Source: Paenibacillus sp. J31TS4
GTDB lineage: Bacteria; Bacillota; Bacilli; Paenibacillales; NBRC-103111
Assembly (NCBI RefSeq): GCF_018403265.1
Contig: NZ_BOSI01000011.1
Location: 1-64,000, forward strand
Reading direction: 5' to 3'
Length of the DNA: 64,000 bases
The notes beneath the pieces were generated by a model. The model did not search any database and was not told the DNA's origin. It was given only the letters and a program-made list of their open reading frames with translations. Shown here one piece after another: positions 7,057-16,417 of the stretch (positions are counted from its first letter, which is position 1; every line of letters starts with the position of its first letter). Made by a program: the position numbers and the translations under genes.

Positions 7057-8419
7057 GTGGCTGCTCAATAATAATGTCGTCAAGGCGGTGGCCTTGGTCA
7101 TCGGAATTTTGCTGTGGGTTGTCGTGCACATGGACGTGCCATCGGACAGCGCCAGCCAGTCGTCGATCAGCCGCGACCAAACCTATAACAACGTCAAGGT
7201 CGAGGCGGATTTCGATTCGAGCTCACTGACGATTAAATCGATCGAGCCGTCGGAGGTGTCGGTCATCCTGCGGGGGAAACCATCCTCGCTGAAGAAAGTG
7301 GACCCCGAAACATTCAAGGTGAAGGCCGACCTGTCGCAATACGGGCCGGGCACCTATACCGTGTACTTGCATACGTCGGGGCTGCCGAACGACGTGACGG
7401 CGGAGATCGTGCCGCAGTCGGTCAAGGTGGCGATCGAGGAGAAGCAGAACAAGCAGGTACCGGTCATCATCAATACGGTCGGGACGCCCGCAGACGGCTA
7501 CAAGGCAGGGCTGCCGGTCATCAACCCGGGGAGGGTGCTGGTCACAGCCCCGCTCAGCAAGCTGGATCAGATCGAGACCGCTCGTGCCGACGTAAGCGTC
7601 GAGAAGGCGAACGCAGCGGTGACCAAGCAGGTTCGCCTGACCGTCTATGACAAGAACGGCAAGGTAGTCGACGGGGTTACCGTCAATCCACAGCTGGTCG
7701 AGGTTGAGATTCCGATTACGAGCCCGTTCAAGCAGATGCCGCTGCAGGTGAAGCTGAACGGACAGCCGGCCGAAGGATTCAGCGTCGCGTCCGTCAAGCA
7801 AAGCGCCGATCAGGTGACGGTGTTCGGACCTAAGGACGTGCTGGACCAGATGGACTTCTATGACGGGCTTCAAGTCGATCTGACAGGGTTAAAAGAAAGC
7901 AAAACCTTCACACTCAGCGTGACACCCAAAAACAAGGTCACGGAAGTTAACGTCAAGGAAGTGAAGGTCACGGTCGAGATCGTTCCTTCGGCGAAGAGAG
8001 AATTCACGAATATTCCTATCGAGATCATAGGGACGGGGACGGGCCTATCGGGTAAGCTGGCAGTCCCGGACGGAGGCAAGCTGAACGTGACGCTGGAAGG
8101 CGCACCGGCACAGCTGAATCTGATCAAGACACAGGATGTGCGGGCATCCGTGGACGCTAGCAACTTGCCGGCGGGCAAGTACGATCTGCCGATCGTGCTG
8201 CACCTGCCTGCCTACATCCGGTTTGCGAGCGGACAGCCGGAGCTGAAGGCGAGTCTGGAGCTGGTTCCGAACGGAACGGAGAGCAGTCCTTCGCCGACGT
8301 CAACACAGCAAGCTCCGACACCGTCACCGTCGCCCTCGGAGAGCCCCTCGCCCTCGCCGAGCAGCACGCCGGCGAACGCGCCGGCCGCCTCGGATCAGGT
8401 ATCGCCGAAGCCTTCCTGA
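7049..8419 (+). CDS. cdaR: CdaA regulator CdaR, YbbR-domain protein
   Basis: Extracytoplasmic partner that modulates CdaA. The 456-residue product has one N-terminal membrane anchor (about residues 9-28), then four YbbR repeats (roughly 45-120, 130-215, 225-300 and 310-400), each beta-rich and ending in an I/V-E-V-P-like strand. A low-complexity Ser/Pro/Thr tail from about residue 405 is built mainly of SPSP repeats and probably reaches into the wall. Translation is coupled to cdaA by the overlap. The tail is unusual compared with the compact B. subtilis protein. Confidence 0.93.
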   Translation: MDKWLLNNNVVKAVALVIGILLWVVVHMDVPSDSASQSSISRDQTYNNVKVEADFDSSSLTIKSIEPSEVSVILRGKPSSLKKVDPETFKVKADLSQYGPGTYTVYLHTSGLPNDVTAEIVPQSVKVAIEEKQNKQVPVIINTVGTPADGYKAGLPVINPGRVLVTAPLSKLDQIETARADVSVEKANAAVTKQVRLTVYDKNGKVVDGVTVNPQLVEVEIPITSPFKQMPLQVKLNGQPAEGFSVASVKQSADQVTVFGPKDVLDQMDFYDGLQVDLTGLKESKTFTLSVTPKNKVTEVNVKEVKVTVEIVPSAKREFTNIPIEIIGTGTGLSGKLAVPDGGKLNVTLEGAPAQLNLIKTQDVRASVDASNLPAGKYDLPIVLHLPAYIRFASGQPELKASLELVPNGTESSPSPTSTQQAPTPSPSPSESPSPSPSSTPANAPAASDQVSPKPS

Positions 8420-8542
8420 TGGATGCCGAAGCCGAATCGCATGCATGACTTTGAAGAGAAGGCGTACAAAAGAGCCTCGTCAGTCAGCAGAAGCAAAAAG
8501 ACGAACGAAACATAAGTTATAGAGATAAAGGGGAATGTTACT

Positions 8543-9883
8543 ATGGGGAAATATTTTGGAACGGATGGCGTCCGCGGAATTGCCAATCAGGAGCTGACGC
8601 CGGAGCTCGCCTACCGCATCGGCCGCTGCGGCGGTTATGTGCTGGCGGGAGAAGTGAAGCGGCCTAAGGTGTTCATTGGTATGGATACACGAGTGTCCGG
8701 AGGGATGCTGGAATCGGCGCTGGCCGCAGGACTATTGTCGATCGGAGCGGACGTCGTTCGCCTGGGGGTTATCACCACGCCGGGTGTCGCTTATCTGACC
8801 CGGACGCTCGGCGCCGACGCCGGCGTCATGATCTCCGCTTCGCATAACCCGGTAGCGGATAACGGCATTAAGTTTTTTGGCGGGGACGGCTATAAGCTGC
8901 TCGACGATAAGGAGCTGGAGATCGAGCGTCTGCTCGACTTGGAGCACGATCATCTGCCGCGTCCGGTAGGAGGAGACGTCGGCCGCCTGACCGACGATGC
9001 GGAGGCCAAATGGCAGTACGCCACTTACCTGAAGACAACGGTAAGCTCCACGTTCTCCAGTCTCAAGATCGTGCTAGACTGTGCCAACGGAGCGGCTTAT
9101 GAGCTGGCTCCGCGCCTCTTCCGCGAGCTGGGCGCCGAGGTGATTGCCATCGGGGATACGCCGGATGGTGTAAACATTAACGAGGGCGTCGGCTCCACGC
9201 ATCCGGACCATCTGAAGGAAGCCGTCCTTCAGCATCAGGCTGATTTGGGCTTAGCCTTCGACGGAGATGCGGACCGTCTCATCGCGATCGACGAGCAGGG
9301 GGAGGAAGTGGACGGCGACTACATCCTCACGATTTTGGGCGACGCGATGAAGAAGGACGGCCGGCTGAAGAACAATACGGTGGTGACGACTGTAATGGCC
9401 AATCTGGGCTTCTTCAAAGCAGCTAAAGAGCTGGGCCTCGAGACGGCACAGACGGCAGTCGGTGACCGCTACGTAATGGAAGAGATGCGCCGGAGCGGCT
9501 ACAACCTGGGCGGAGAGCAGTCCGGCCACGTCATCTTCCTCGATTACAACACGACCGGGGACGGCATGCTGTCCGCCCTCCAGCTGGTCGATACCGTCAT
9601 CCGCTCGGGACAGAAGCTCGGCGAGCTGAAGCAGAAGCTGCAGAAGTTCCCGCAGGTGCTGGTCAACGTGCGTGTAGCCGACAAGAGCAAGCTGAAGGGC
9701 AATACGGCGATTGAGCAGGCCATCCGCGAGGTGGAAACGAAGCTCGGCGAGAACGGCCGGGTGCTCGTCCGCCCGTCCGGCACCGAATCGCTCGTCCGCG
9801 TCATGGCGGAGGGCCCGGAGATCCGGGAGCTTGAGGCGTTCGTGGAACAGATCGTACAGGTCGTCAAGGTGGAGCTGGCCTAA
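8543..9883 (+). CDS. glmM: phosphoglucosamine mutase
   Basis: Interconverts glucosamine-6-P and glucosamine-1-P on the way to UDP-GlcNAc. The 446-residue product carries the phosphoserine loop [17 protein letters not shown] with Ser100 as the phosphorylated residue, the metal loop DGDADR starting at Asp240, the sugar loop GGEQSGH near 322 and the phosphate loop [11 protein letters not shown] near 413. All match bacterial GlmM rather than a PGM/PMM paralogue. The ATG follows AAAGGGGAATGTTACT. In B. subtilis CdaA, CdaR and GlmM interact physically, and the conserved order here fits that. Confidence 0.97.
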   Translation: MGKYFGTDGVRGIANQELTPELAYRIGRCGGYVLAGEVKRPKVFIGMDTRVSGGMLESALAAGLLSIGADVVRLGVITTPGVAYLTRTLGADAGVMISASHNPVADNGIKFFGGDGYKLLDDKELEIERLLDLEHDHLPRPVGGDVGRLTDDAEAKWQYATYLKTTVSSTFSSLKIVLDCANGAAYELAPRLFRELGAEVIAIGDTPDGVNINEGVGSTHPDHLKEAVLQHQADLGLAFDGDADRLIAIDEQGEEVDGDYILTILGDAMKKDGRLKNNTVVTTVMANLGFFKAAKELGLETAQTAVGDRYVMEEMRRSGYNLGGEQSGHVIFLDYNTTGDGMLSALQLVDTVIRSGQKLGELKQKLQKFPQVLVNVRVADKSKLKGNTAIEQAIREVETKLGENGRVLVRPSGTESLVRVMAEGPEIRELEAFVEQIVQVVKVELA

Positions 9884-9936
9884 GCGCCCACCTGGCATGA
9901 GTATCGAAATGGAATAAAACGGAACAAATCGGAAGC

Positions 9937-9973
9937 GGCCCGCACTTCGAAAGAAGAGCGGGCCTTGCTTGTT
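9937..9973 (+). terminator. probable terminator after glmM
   Basis: GGCCCGC and GCGGGCC arms around a 14-nt loop, then TTGCTTGTTT. The U-tract is interrupted, so partial read-through into glmS is possible. Confidence 0.55.
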
Positions 9974-10145
9974 TGGCTGGTTGAAGCGAAGGGTAAGGGT
10001 AAGCAAGACGGAACGCTAAAGAAGCGACACGTCGAAGAGTGAGGCAAGCTCGACGTATGGGGCGGAGGGTAAGGGATGGAATCAGGGGGAGGTGACCAGC
10101 CAGACGAAGCGGCCTGTCGTGGAACAAGTAGGAAAACGGACGGGG

Positions 10146-10174
10146 TTGCGTTCCGCCTGCAGATTGAATATGAT
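10146..10174 (+). promoter_or_regulatory. candidate SigA promoter of the glmS transcript
   Basis: TTGCGT, a 17-nt spacer and TATGAT. A start near 10181 would lie about 44 nt before the ribozyme cleavage site, a sensible distance. The -35 match is only 3 of 6. Confidence 0.4.
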
Positions 10175-10221
10175 GGAGTATGTCAGTTTAGAAGAGAAAG
10201 GAGGATAGCAGTTAGTTTCAT

Positions 10222-10412
10222 GAAGCGCCAGAACTTGGGCGAGCCACGGAGAATGTCTGGTTTCCGAACGGAACCAGACATGAGCCCCCAAGTTGACGAG
10301 GTGAAGGTGTTCGAAACATTCGGCGGGGACCTTCCGGCAGCCATCAACTGCCGTTAAGTGGATCGACAAACCTCCTGGGTGACCGGGGGCACAAAACGAT
10401 CTTCTTGATTCC
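10222..10412 (+). promoter_or_regulatory. glmS ribozyme-riboswitch
   Basis: Self-cleaving RNA that uses glucosamine-6-phosphate as cofactor. Conserved blocks are present in order: AAGCGCCAGAAC (cleavage expected between A10224 and G10225), AGTTGACGAGG, TTCGGCGGGGACCTTCCGGC, TCAACTGCCGTTAAG, ACAAACCTCCTGGGTGAC, and GATCTTCTTG. Helix P1 (ACTTGGG/CCCAAGT) is unusually long: about 45 extra bases include a hairpin with TGTCTGG/CCAGACA arms at 10254-10280. From family knowledge, cleavage exposes a 5'-OH that RNase J degrades, which lowers GlmS when GlcN6P is abundant. The glmS ATG is about 120 bases downstream. Confidence 0.95.
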
Positions 10413-10535
10413 ATAGTAACGTCTTAGCAGGGTAGCCGCGCGAGGCGACCCCTTGGTTTCCTATTTGCTTTTTTACGTCATTAAGATCTTTGACAATCGT
10501 CCGTTAGAGACGAACATACAAAAGGGGGTTCTACC

Positions 10536-12365
10536 ATGTGCGGAATTGTCGGATATATCGGCAGCAGCAAAGCGCAAGATATTTTGGTGGAAGGATTGAA
10601 GAAGCTCGAGTACCGGGGCTATGACTCGGCTGGGGTAGCGGTATATAATGGCGGCCGGCTGGAGGTCGTCAAAGCGAAGGGCCGTCTGGCGGAGCTGGAG
10701 GGCAAGCTGGAGGCGGCGCCCCTGTCGGGTACGATCGGCATCGGACACACCCGATGGGCTACCCACGGCAAGCCGTCCGACGTCAATTCCCACCCGCATG
10801 TCGACAACGAGCGCAAAATCTCGGTTGTTCACAACGGGATTATCGAGAACTACATCGCCCTGAAGGAAGAGTTGATCGAGAGAGGCCACCGGTTCGTATC
10901 GGAGACGGACACGGAGGTTATTTCTCACCTGATCGCCGACCTGTACGAGGGAGACATCGTGCGTGCGGTGCAGGCCGCCGTCAAACGGTTGCGGGGCGCT
11001 TACGCGCTGGGCGTGATCGCCGAAGAAGAGCCAGACAAGCTGGTCGCCGTACGCAATGCGAGCCCGCTTATTATCGGCGTGGGCGACGGCGAGAACTTCA
11101 TCGGTTCCGACATTCCGGCCGTTCTGCCGCATACGCGCGATATTTATATCCTGAAAGATGGGGAAATGGCGGTGCTGACCCGGAACGGTGTCGAATTGTT
11201 CACACTTGAGGGGAATATTATTTCCCGGGAATTATTCCATGTCGATTGGGATCTGACGACCGCGGAAAAGGGCGGCTACGATCATTTCATGCTGAAGGAA
11301 ATCCATGAACAGCCGAAGGCCTACCGGGATACGATGGGCAGCCGGATTACGGAGGACGGCAAGCGGGTAGTGATGAACGAGGTGAAGATGACGGCGGACG
11401 AACTGCGCACCATTCGCCACGTTCACATTGTTGCCTGCGGAACCGCCTATCATGCGGGACTGGTCGGCAAGAACGTTATTGAGCGTCTGGCCCGGATTCC
11501 GGTCGAGGCGGATGTGGCGTCCGAATACCGTTACCGCGCTCCCATCATCTCTAAGGAGACGCTGGTCATCGTCGTCAGCCAGTCCGGCGAAACGGCCGAT
11601 ACGCTAGCGGCTCTGCGGGAAGCGCAGCGGCAGGGCGCCCGCGTCATCGCGATTACGAACGTGGTCGGGAGCTCGGTTGCCCGGGAAGCCGATGATGTGA
11701 TCACCACCTGGGCGGGTCCGGAAATTGCGGTCGCCTCGACCAAGGCCTACACGTCGCAGTTGATCGCGTTCTATCTGTTTGGCCTGTACCTCACCCAAAC
11801 CTTGGAGACACAGGAGCCGGCCATGATCGAAGAAGCGATCACGGCGCTGCGCGCGCTGCCCGAGCAAGTGGAGACGCTGCTGGGCCAGGCGGATACCGTC
11901 AAGGCGTTCGCAGAGAAAATCGCGAACCATGACGATCTGTTCTTCATCGGCCGAGGCCTCGACTATGCTGTCGCGCAGGAAGGGTCGCTCAAGCTGAAGG
12001 AGATCTCCTATATCCACTCCGAGGCTTACGCGTCCGGAGAGCTGAAGCACGGGACACTGGCCTTGATCGAGGACGGCGTGCCGGTCATCGCCCTTGCCAC
12101 GCAGCAGGAGCTGTTCGAGAAGACGCTTAGCAACATTAAGGAAGTGACCGCCCGCGGCGCCTACGTGATGGGCATCGCCCCGGAAGGCGACCAAGAGCTG
12201 GCAAAATCGGTGGACGAGGTGATTACGATTCCGCGCACGCTCGGTTTGCTGACGCCGGCACTGTCGGTCGTCCCTCTCCAGCTTCTTGCCTACTACGCTT
12301 CGCTTGCCAGAGGCAACGATGTCGACAAGCCCCGGAATCTGGCGAAGTCGGTGACGGTGGAGTAG
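10536..12365 (+). CDS. glmS: glutamine--fructose-6-phosphate aminotransferase
   Basis: Makes glucosamine-6-P from fructose-6-P and glutamine, the first committed step to peptidoglycan amino sugars. The 609-residue product starts MCGIVGYIG, so Cys2 is the glutaminase nucleophile after Met removal. The glutaminase domain covers about residues 1-240, and two SIS domains follow (about 285-420 and 455-590; SQSGETADT and the GRGLDYAVAQEG stretch). It ends KSVTVE as the family does. AAAAGGGGG precedes the ATG. Expression is set by the ribozyme upstream. Confidence 0.98.
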   Translation: MCGIVGYIGSSKAQDILVEGLKKLEYRGYDSAGVAVYNGGRLEVVKAKGRLAELEGKLEAAPLSGTIGIGHTRWATHGKPSDVNSHPHVDNERKISVVHNGIIENYIALKEELIERGHRFVSETDTEVISHLIADLYEGDIVRAVQAAVKRLRGAYALGVIAEEEPDKLVAVRNASPLIIGVGDGENFIGSDIPAVLPHTRDIYILKDGEMAVLTRNGVELFTLEGNIISRELFHVDWDLTTAEKGGYDHFMLKEIHEQPKAYRDTMGSRITEDGKRVVMNEVKMTADELRTIRHVHIVACGTAYHAGLVGKNVIERLARIPVEADVASEYRYRAPIISKETLVIVVSQSGETADTLAALREAQRQGARVIAITNVVGSSVAREADDVITTWAGPEIAVASTKAYTSQLIAFYLFGLYLTQTLETQEPAMIEEAITALRALPEQVETLLGQADTVKAFAEKIANHDDLFFIGRGLDYAVAQEGSLKLKEISYIHSEAYASGELKHGTLALIEDGVPVIALATQQELFEKTLSNIKEVTARGAYVMGIAPEGDQELAKSVDEVITIPRTLGLLTPALSVVPLQLLAYYASLARGNDVDKPRNLAKSVTVE

Positions 12366-12446
12366 GAGAAGGGAAGGGCGATTTGCTGAACAGAACGCGA
12401 ATGAAGTCCTTGCCCAGCATATAGAGATGTAGACCTTTCAATAAGG

Positions 12447-12492
12447 GCCGAGCAGATGCAGGAGTATCCTGCCATCTGCTCGGCTTTTTTTT
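12447..12492 (+). terminator. glmS terminator
   Basis: Perfect 12-bp arms GCCGAGCAGATG/CATCTGCTCGGC with a GC-rich internal part, followed by eight Ts. Confidence 0.92.
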
Positions 12493-12874
12493 GCAGGCTT
12501 CTCATGTTCCAAGAAGAGGTCCTTGTCTCGCCTCCTCTCGTTAGGGAAGGGGGCAAGTGAACATGCAAACAGACGGGTAGCCTTCTCGCGATGGGCTGTG
12601 TAAATAATCTATAAGGAAGTCCCTTTCCTAAAGAGATTCTAATACCCAGCGTTCTGGAAAACTTGTGTCCGAATTGTGAAATCGCATGGAATGAGGCGGA
12701 AGTTTCACTTACATCAAGGAAAAATGATTTGTTATAGTTAACAACAGACCGGTCGGTAAGAACTATCGATAGTAAAAATCAGAAAGCAAAGCGATGATCA
12801 TCCGCTGCAGAAGAAAAGAAGAAAGCAACAAAAATAATAGAAATCTTACCAACATGGTTGAAGGAGTCTGACAA
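12493..12874 (+). other. non-coding region upstream of the MFS pump
   Basis: No convincing gene. The last 180 bases are clearly AT-richer and hold a TATAGT -10 candidate at 12733-12738, with no good -35 box, and two palindromes described separately. A GTG start with AAGGAG closes the region. Confidence 0.5.
12748..12773 (+). promoter_or_regulatory. putative TetR-type operator pair before the MFS pump
   Basis: ACCGGTCGGT at 12748-12757 resembles half of the classic TetR/QacR-type operator. It is followed by the perfect 12-bp palindrome ACTATCGATAGT at 12762-12773. Both lie just downstream of a TATAGT box, where a repressor would block initiation. No regulator gene adjoins; the nearest TetR gene is at 15521. 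This assignment is inference. Confidence 0.45.
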
Positions 12875-14320
12875 GTGAAGAAGGAGATCAAAACAGGACC
12901 TATTATGGCGGCACTGCTGGTAGCGGGCTTTGTCGGGCTGTTTAGCGAAACAGCTTTAAATATAGCGTTGGAAGCATTAAGCCGGTTGTTTGAAGTGGAT
13001 TCGACGACGATTCAATGGCTAGCCACCGGTTACTTCTTAACCCTCGGAATACTAGTTCCGGTAACCGGCATTCTCATGCAAAAGTTCACGACGCGTCAGA
13101 TGTTCCTGGCGTCTTTATTTTTGTCCATAGGCGGAACGGTGCTGGCGGCATTGGCTCCCGTTTTTGGCGTTCTTCTGGCAGCACGGGTCATCCAGGCGGC
13201 GGGGCTGGCGATTATTTTGCCGTTGACGCAGAACGTGATCTTCACCATCTACCCGCCGCACAAACGCGGAGCCGCCATGGGAATCATGGGGCTCGTCATC
13301 TTGGCGGGACCGGCGTTCGGCCCTACGCTGGCCGGGATGATTCTCGATACGTTGTCCTGGCATTGGATATTCTGGTTCACCCTTCCGTTTCTGCTGTTCT
13401 CGGTACTGCTAGGGGCGCGCTATCTTCCCAATGTCAACGAGGTGCAAAAGGTATTGATCGATGTGCGGTCGGTTGCCTTGTCTACGATAGGGTTTGGCGG
13501 TGTCGTCTACGGCGTGAGCGTCGGCGGGGATCACGGCTGGACAAGCGTGGCGGTCTGGGGATGCGTTCTCGTCGGTCTGCTGGCTCTGCTCGCTTTTTCC
13601 ATTCGTCAGACCAAGTTGGAGCACCCCATGCTGAATTTAAAGGCATTCCGCTTCCCGATGTTCTCGCTTGGTCTGATTATGAACATGATCACGTTCCTCA
13701 ACATGCTCTCCATGCTGGTCGTCCTGCCTCTGTACATGCGGACGGCTATGCTGGTTTCCGCGTTCGTGACGGGCTTGCTCATGCTTCCGGGCAGCTTGCT
13801 CAACTGCGTGCTCGCCCCCGTGATCGGCCGGCTCTTTGATACGTATGGTCCTCGTGCAGTGATTACGCCAGGCACGATTCTGGTAGTCCTTGGCTACGGG
13901 CTCTATGCCGTTTACGGGACCGAACCCGCCTTGTGGCTGCTGGCGGCCACCCATATCGTCATGATGCTGGGCATTGGGATGGTGCTGGCCTCCGTTCAAA
14001 CGAATACGCTGAACGCTCTACCGAGAGAGTACTACCCGGACGGCATCGCCATCACGCAAACCTCCCAGCAGGTCGCGGGGGCGATCGGCATCGCGGTCAT
14101 GGTGTCGCTGTTCTCCGCGAAAAGGGCCGGCTATCTGTCCGGCACCGCCGGTGAACTGCCTGCCGCGGCGGCCGCAGGCTCGTCCTTCGTCTTTACGATC
14201 AGCCTAGTGCTGGCCATTGTCAATGTGGGGCTCTCCTTGTGGATGAAAAGGCCCCAGCCAGCCCCCTCCAACCAATCGGCGCCGAGGAAAGCGGCGTATG
14301 TGGAAGGGAAGCAGGCCTAA
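12875..14320 (+). CDS. MFS multidrug efflux transporter, DHA2 (EmrB/QacA, LmrB-like)
   Basis: Predicted proton-driven drug exporter in the cytoplasmic membrane. The 481-residue product is almost entirely hydrophobic helices, about 14, as in DHA2 proteins. It has the family's TxxQWLATGYFL stretch near residue 48, a GRxxQxxG-like loop (AARVIQAAGLAIILPL) near 110, and RGAAMGIMGLV near 130 in the motif C region (PAFGPTLAGMI). The start is GTG at 12875, with AAGGAG eight bases upstream. Substrate unknown. Possible operators lie in its promoter region. Confidence 0.9.
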   Translation: MKKEIKTGPIMAALLVAGFVGLFSETALNIALEALSRLFEVDSTTIQWLATGYFLTLGILVPVTGILMQKFTTRQMFLASLFLSIGGTVLAALAPVFGVLLAARVIQAAGLAIILPLTQNVIFTIYPPHKRGAAMGIMGLVILAGPAFGPTLAGMILDTLSWHWIFWFTLPFLLFSVLLGARYLPNVNEVQKVLIDVRSVALSTIGFGGVVYGVSVGGDHGWTSVAVWGCVLVGLLALLAFSIRQTKLEHPMLNLKAFRFPMFSLGLIMNMITFLNMLSMLVVLPLYMRTAMLVSAFVTGLLMLPGSLLNCVLAPVIGRLFDTYGPRAVITPGTILVVLGYGLYAVYGTEPALWLLAATHIVMMLGIGMVLASVQTNTLNALPREYYPDGIAITQTSQQVAGAIGIAVMVSLFSAKRAGYLSGTAGELPAAAAAGSSFVFTISLVLAIVNVGLSLWMKRPQPAPSNQSAPRKAAYVEGKQA

Positions 14321-14355
14321 CAAAACGGTGTCGGCGAGCTCTGGCCGTCCCGACA

Positions 14356-14391
14356 AAAAAGCCTTCGGAACATCCGTTCCGAAGGCTTTTT
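14356..14391. terminator. bidirectional terminator between the MFS gene and ctaB
   Basis: A perfect inverted repeat with AAAAAGCCTTCGGAAC on the left and its complement on the right around ATCC. It gives U-tracts on both strands and serves the convergent genes on either side. Confidence 0.93.
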
Positions 14392-14420
14392 GACATGCAG
14401 GGTGAGGAGACGGGAGGCTG

Positions 14421-15338
14421 TTATCCCCAAATAATCCCCACCAGCGAATAGATAATGACCGTGGAAAAGACGACGGTCATATGAAGCAGCGAATACAGGA
14501 ACAGCGATCTGGCCCACTTCTCAGGTTCCATCCGCTTGTAGCCCCAGATGTTGAGCACGAGCCAGCCGCCGTTCATGAGCAGGGCGACCAGCATCAGGCC
14601 GAGACTCAGCGAGCCGAGCAGGAAGCTCGTCGCCGTCAGCACGACCAGGTAAACGTTGGTCTGCAGATAGGTTCTCCGGATGCCTTTGACGACCGGCAGC
14701 ATGGGGACGTTCGCCGCCCGGTATTCCTCATTCTTGCGGATCGCGATAGCGTAGAAGTGCGGCATCTGCCAGATGACGGCGATCACGAACAGGCCCAGAA
14801 TGGCCGGATGCGTGATGTCCGGGTAAATCGCAGCCCACCCGATGAGGGGCGGCATGGCGCCGGAGATGCTCCCAATCTCCGTATTGTAGACGGACCGGCG
14901 CTTGCTCCATATCGTATAAGGCACGACATAAAAAAACAGCCCCAAAAACCCGAGGAACGCCGCAAGGGGTGTCGCCAGCGCCAGAATGGCGATGCCGACG
15001 ACGGCCATAACGGATGCGAGCCAGAGCACGGTTTTGGGCCGAATGGCACCCGTCACCGTAGGCCGGTTCTTGGTCCGTTCCATGATGGCGTCGATGTCCC
15101 GGTCGTACAGGTTGTTAAAGGCTCCCGCCGCCCCTATGACCAGAATCGTTCCGATTAAAGCATAGAGCGCGGCGGGCAGCTTCTCGATCGGATCCAAATG
15201 GTACGTATATAAGGCCAGTGTCAGCCCGGCAAACATAGTAATCAGATTCGACTTGATAATCCCCGTCTTGATGGTCTGCTTGAGGATCTCGGACCTGGTC
15301 AATGCTTGTCCAGCCGGCTTGGTCGCTTTCTTTCGCAT
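14421..15338 (-). CDS. ctaB: protoheme IX farnesyltransferase (heme O synthase)
   Basis: Adds a farnesyl chain to heme B to make heme O, the precursor of heme A for the caa3 oxidase encoded at 48.6-53.4 kb. The 305-residue UbiA-family product has about nine membrane helices. It carries NNLYDRDIDAIMERTKNRP (residues 75-93) with the Mg-binding aspartates and a second polar loop near residue 150 (TIWSKRRSVYNTEIGS). The start has GAGAAGAGGGGAATC upstream. Unlike the usual ctaA-ctaB or ctaB-ctaC arrangement, it is split from the oxidase genes by more than 30 kb and is divergent from a TetR gene. Confidence 0.95.
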   Translation of the reverse strand: MRKKATKPAGQALTRSEILKQTIKTGIIKSNLITMFAGLTLALYTYHLDPIEKLPAALYALIGTILVIGAAGAFNNLYDRDIDAIMERTKNRPTVTGAIRPKTVLWLASVMAVVGIAILALATPLAAFLGFLGLFFYVVPYTIWSKRRSVYNTEIGSISGAMPPLIGWAAIYPDITHPAILGLFVIAVIWQMPHFYAIAIRKNEEYRAANVPMLPVVKGIRRTYLQTNVYLVVLTATSFLLGSLSLGLMLVALLMNGGWLVLNIWGYKRMEPEKWARSLFLYSLLHMTVVFSTVIIYSLVGIIWG

Positions 15339-15442
15339 GATTCCCCTCTTCTCTTTTTCACATTCACTAGTCTTCTCTCACCTGATTCAGTATGCCACGA
15401 CTGCCGGCGATTTTCCAAAGAAAACTTTCTATATTTAATTAT

Positions 15443-15456
15443 ATACGCAAGCGTAT
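15443..15456. promoter_or_regulatory. putative TetR operator between ctaB and the tetR gene
   Basis: ATACGC-AA-GCGTAT, perfect 6-bp half-sites around two bases, inside a strongly AT-rich intergenic strip that must hold both divergent promoters. TetR-family repressors commonly bind such sites and control themselves and the divergent gene. Regulation of ctaB is inference. Confidence 0.55.
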
Positions 15457-15520
15457 GTAAATATCATGTGAAATATTAGTGTCATATGATATGCTTGGGT
15501 GAAGTAAGGGAGGAACCGGC

Positions 15521-16159
15521 ATGATCCGACGAAGGCTTACCCAGGAGGAACGCAAAAAGGAAACGCGCCGTCTGCTTATTCAATCCGCTGAGGAGACGTT
15601 CGCTCGGTGGGGGTTTCATGGAGCTTCCCTAGAGAAGATCGCCGACAACGCGGGGTTTAGCAAAGGGGCGTTGTACGCGCATTTTAAATCCAAGGAGGAG
15701 CTCTTCCTCGTCATTCTGGAAGAACGGATGCAGGCTCATGTGGACCGCATTCGGGAGGCCATGCAGGAGCATCGATCTCCGGACGGGCTGCTTGCCGCCA
15801 TGAATGCCCGCTTCGAGGCGATGCGGGCGAGCGATCGAACCGGCAGCATGCTGCGTCTCGAATTCCTCCTGCATGCCATGCGCGAAGAGCCGGTGCGCCA
15901 CCAGTGGTCCGAGAGGATGCGTGAGGCGGTCCAGCAGCTCGCTGATCTGCTAGACTCGTGGGGAAAGGAAACGCGCCAAGTGTCCTCCCTAACGGCGGAG
16001 GAGCTGGCGTGGGTGCTGCTCGCGTTGGAAAACGGGGTTGCCATTCTCTCCTATGTGGAAGAGGAACGGGTGCCGTCCGGGCTGTACGGCAAAGCTCTCC
16101 GTGTGCTGCTCGCGCTCGAGGAGCGGGACAATGCGTGTGGCCGGGAACAGAGCGGATAA
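15521..16159 (+). CDS. TetR/AcrR-family transcriptional regulator
   Basis: Ligand-responsive repressor of 212 residues. The N-terminal helix-turn-helix (about residues 12-62) reads TRRLLIQSAEETFARWGFHG, then SLEKIADNAGFSKGALYAHF and KSKEELF, a typical TetR_N domain. The C-terminal ligand-binding part is helical and family-specific. AGGGAGGAACC precedes the ATG. It is divergent from ctaB, with a candidate operator between them, so autoregulation is likely. Ligand unknown. Confidence 0.92.
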   Translation: MIRRRLTQEERKKETRRLLIQSAEETFARWGFHGASLEKIADNAGFSKGALYAHFKSKEELFLVILEERMQAHVDRIREAMQEHRSPDGLLAAMNARFEAMRASDRTGSMLRLEFLLHAMREEPVRHQWSERMREAVQQLADLLDSWGKETRQVSSLTAEELAWVLLALENGVAILSYVEEERVPSGLYGKALRVLLALEERDNACGREQSG

Positions 16160-16213
16160 AGGCCAAACGAAGAATAAAGAAAGGCGGGCCTTGGCTGAGC
16201 CTTTGAATAGAAG

Positions 16214-16248
16214 AAAGCTGTTGAAGGGAGACTTCAACAGCTTTTTTT
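16214..16248 (+). terminator. terminator of the tetR gene
   Basis: Perfect 13-bp arms AAAGCTGTTGAAG/CTTCAACAGCTTT with a 5-nt loop and a T-run. A short direct repeat of TAAAGGTTA follows at about 16289-16321. Confidence 0.92.
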
Positions 16249-16417
16249 GTATGGAGATGAGAAGGGCGGGGAGGGGTAAGGGAATGGGTAAAGGTTAAAC
16301 ATTAAAGGTTAAAGGTTAAAGGAGAGGACTCCCTCCTTGCCGGACGGGTGTAAGAGCGGGAATTTTGTGCCCAGTACCAGCTCTCCCGCTTATAGTGTAA
16401 CAAAGAGGTGAAACAGC

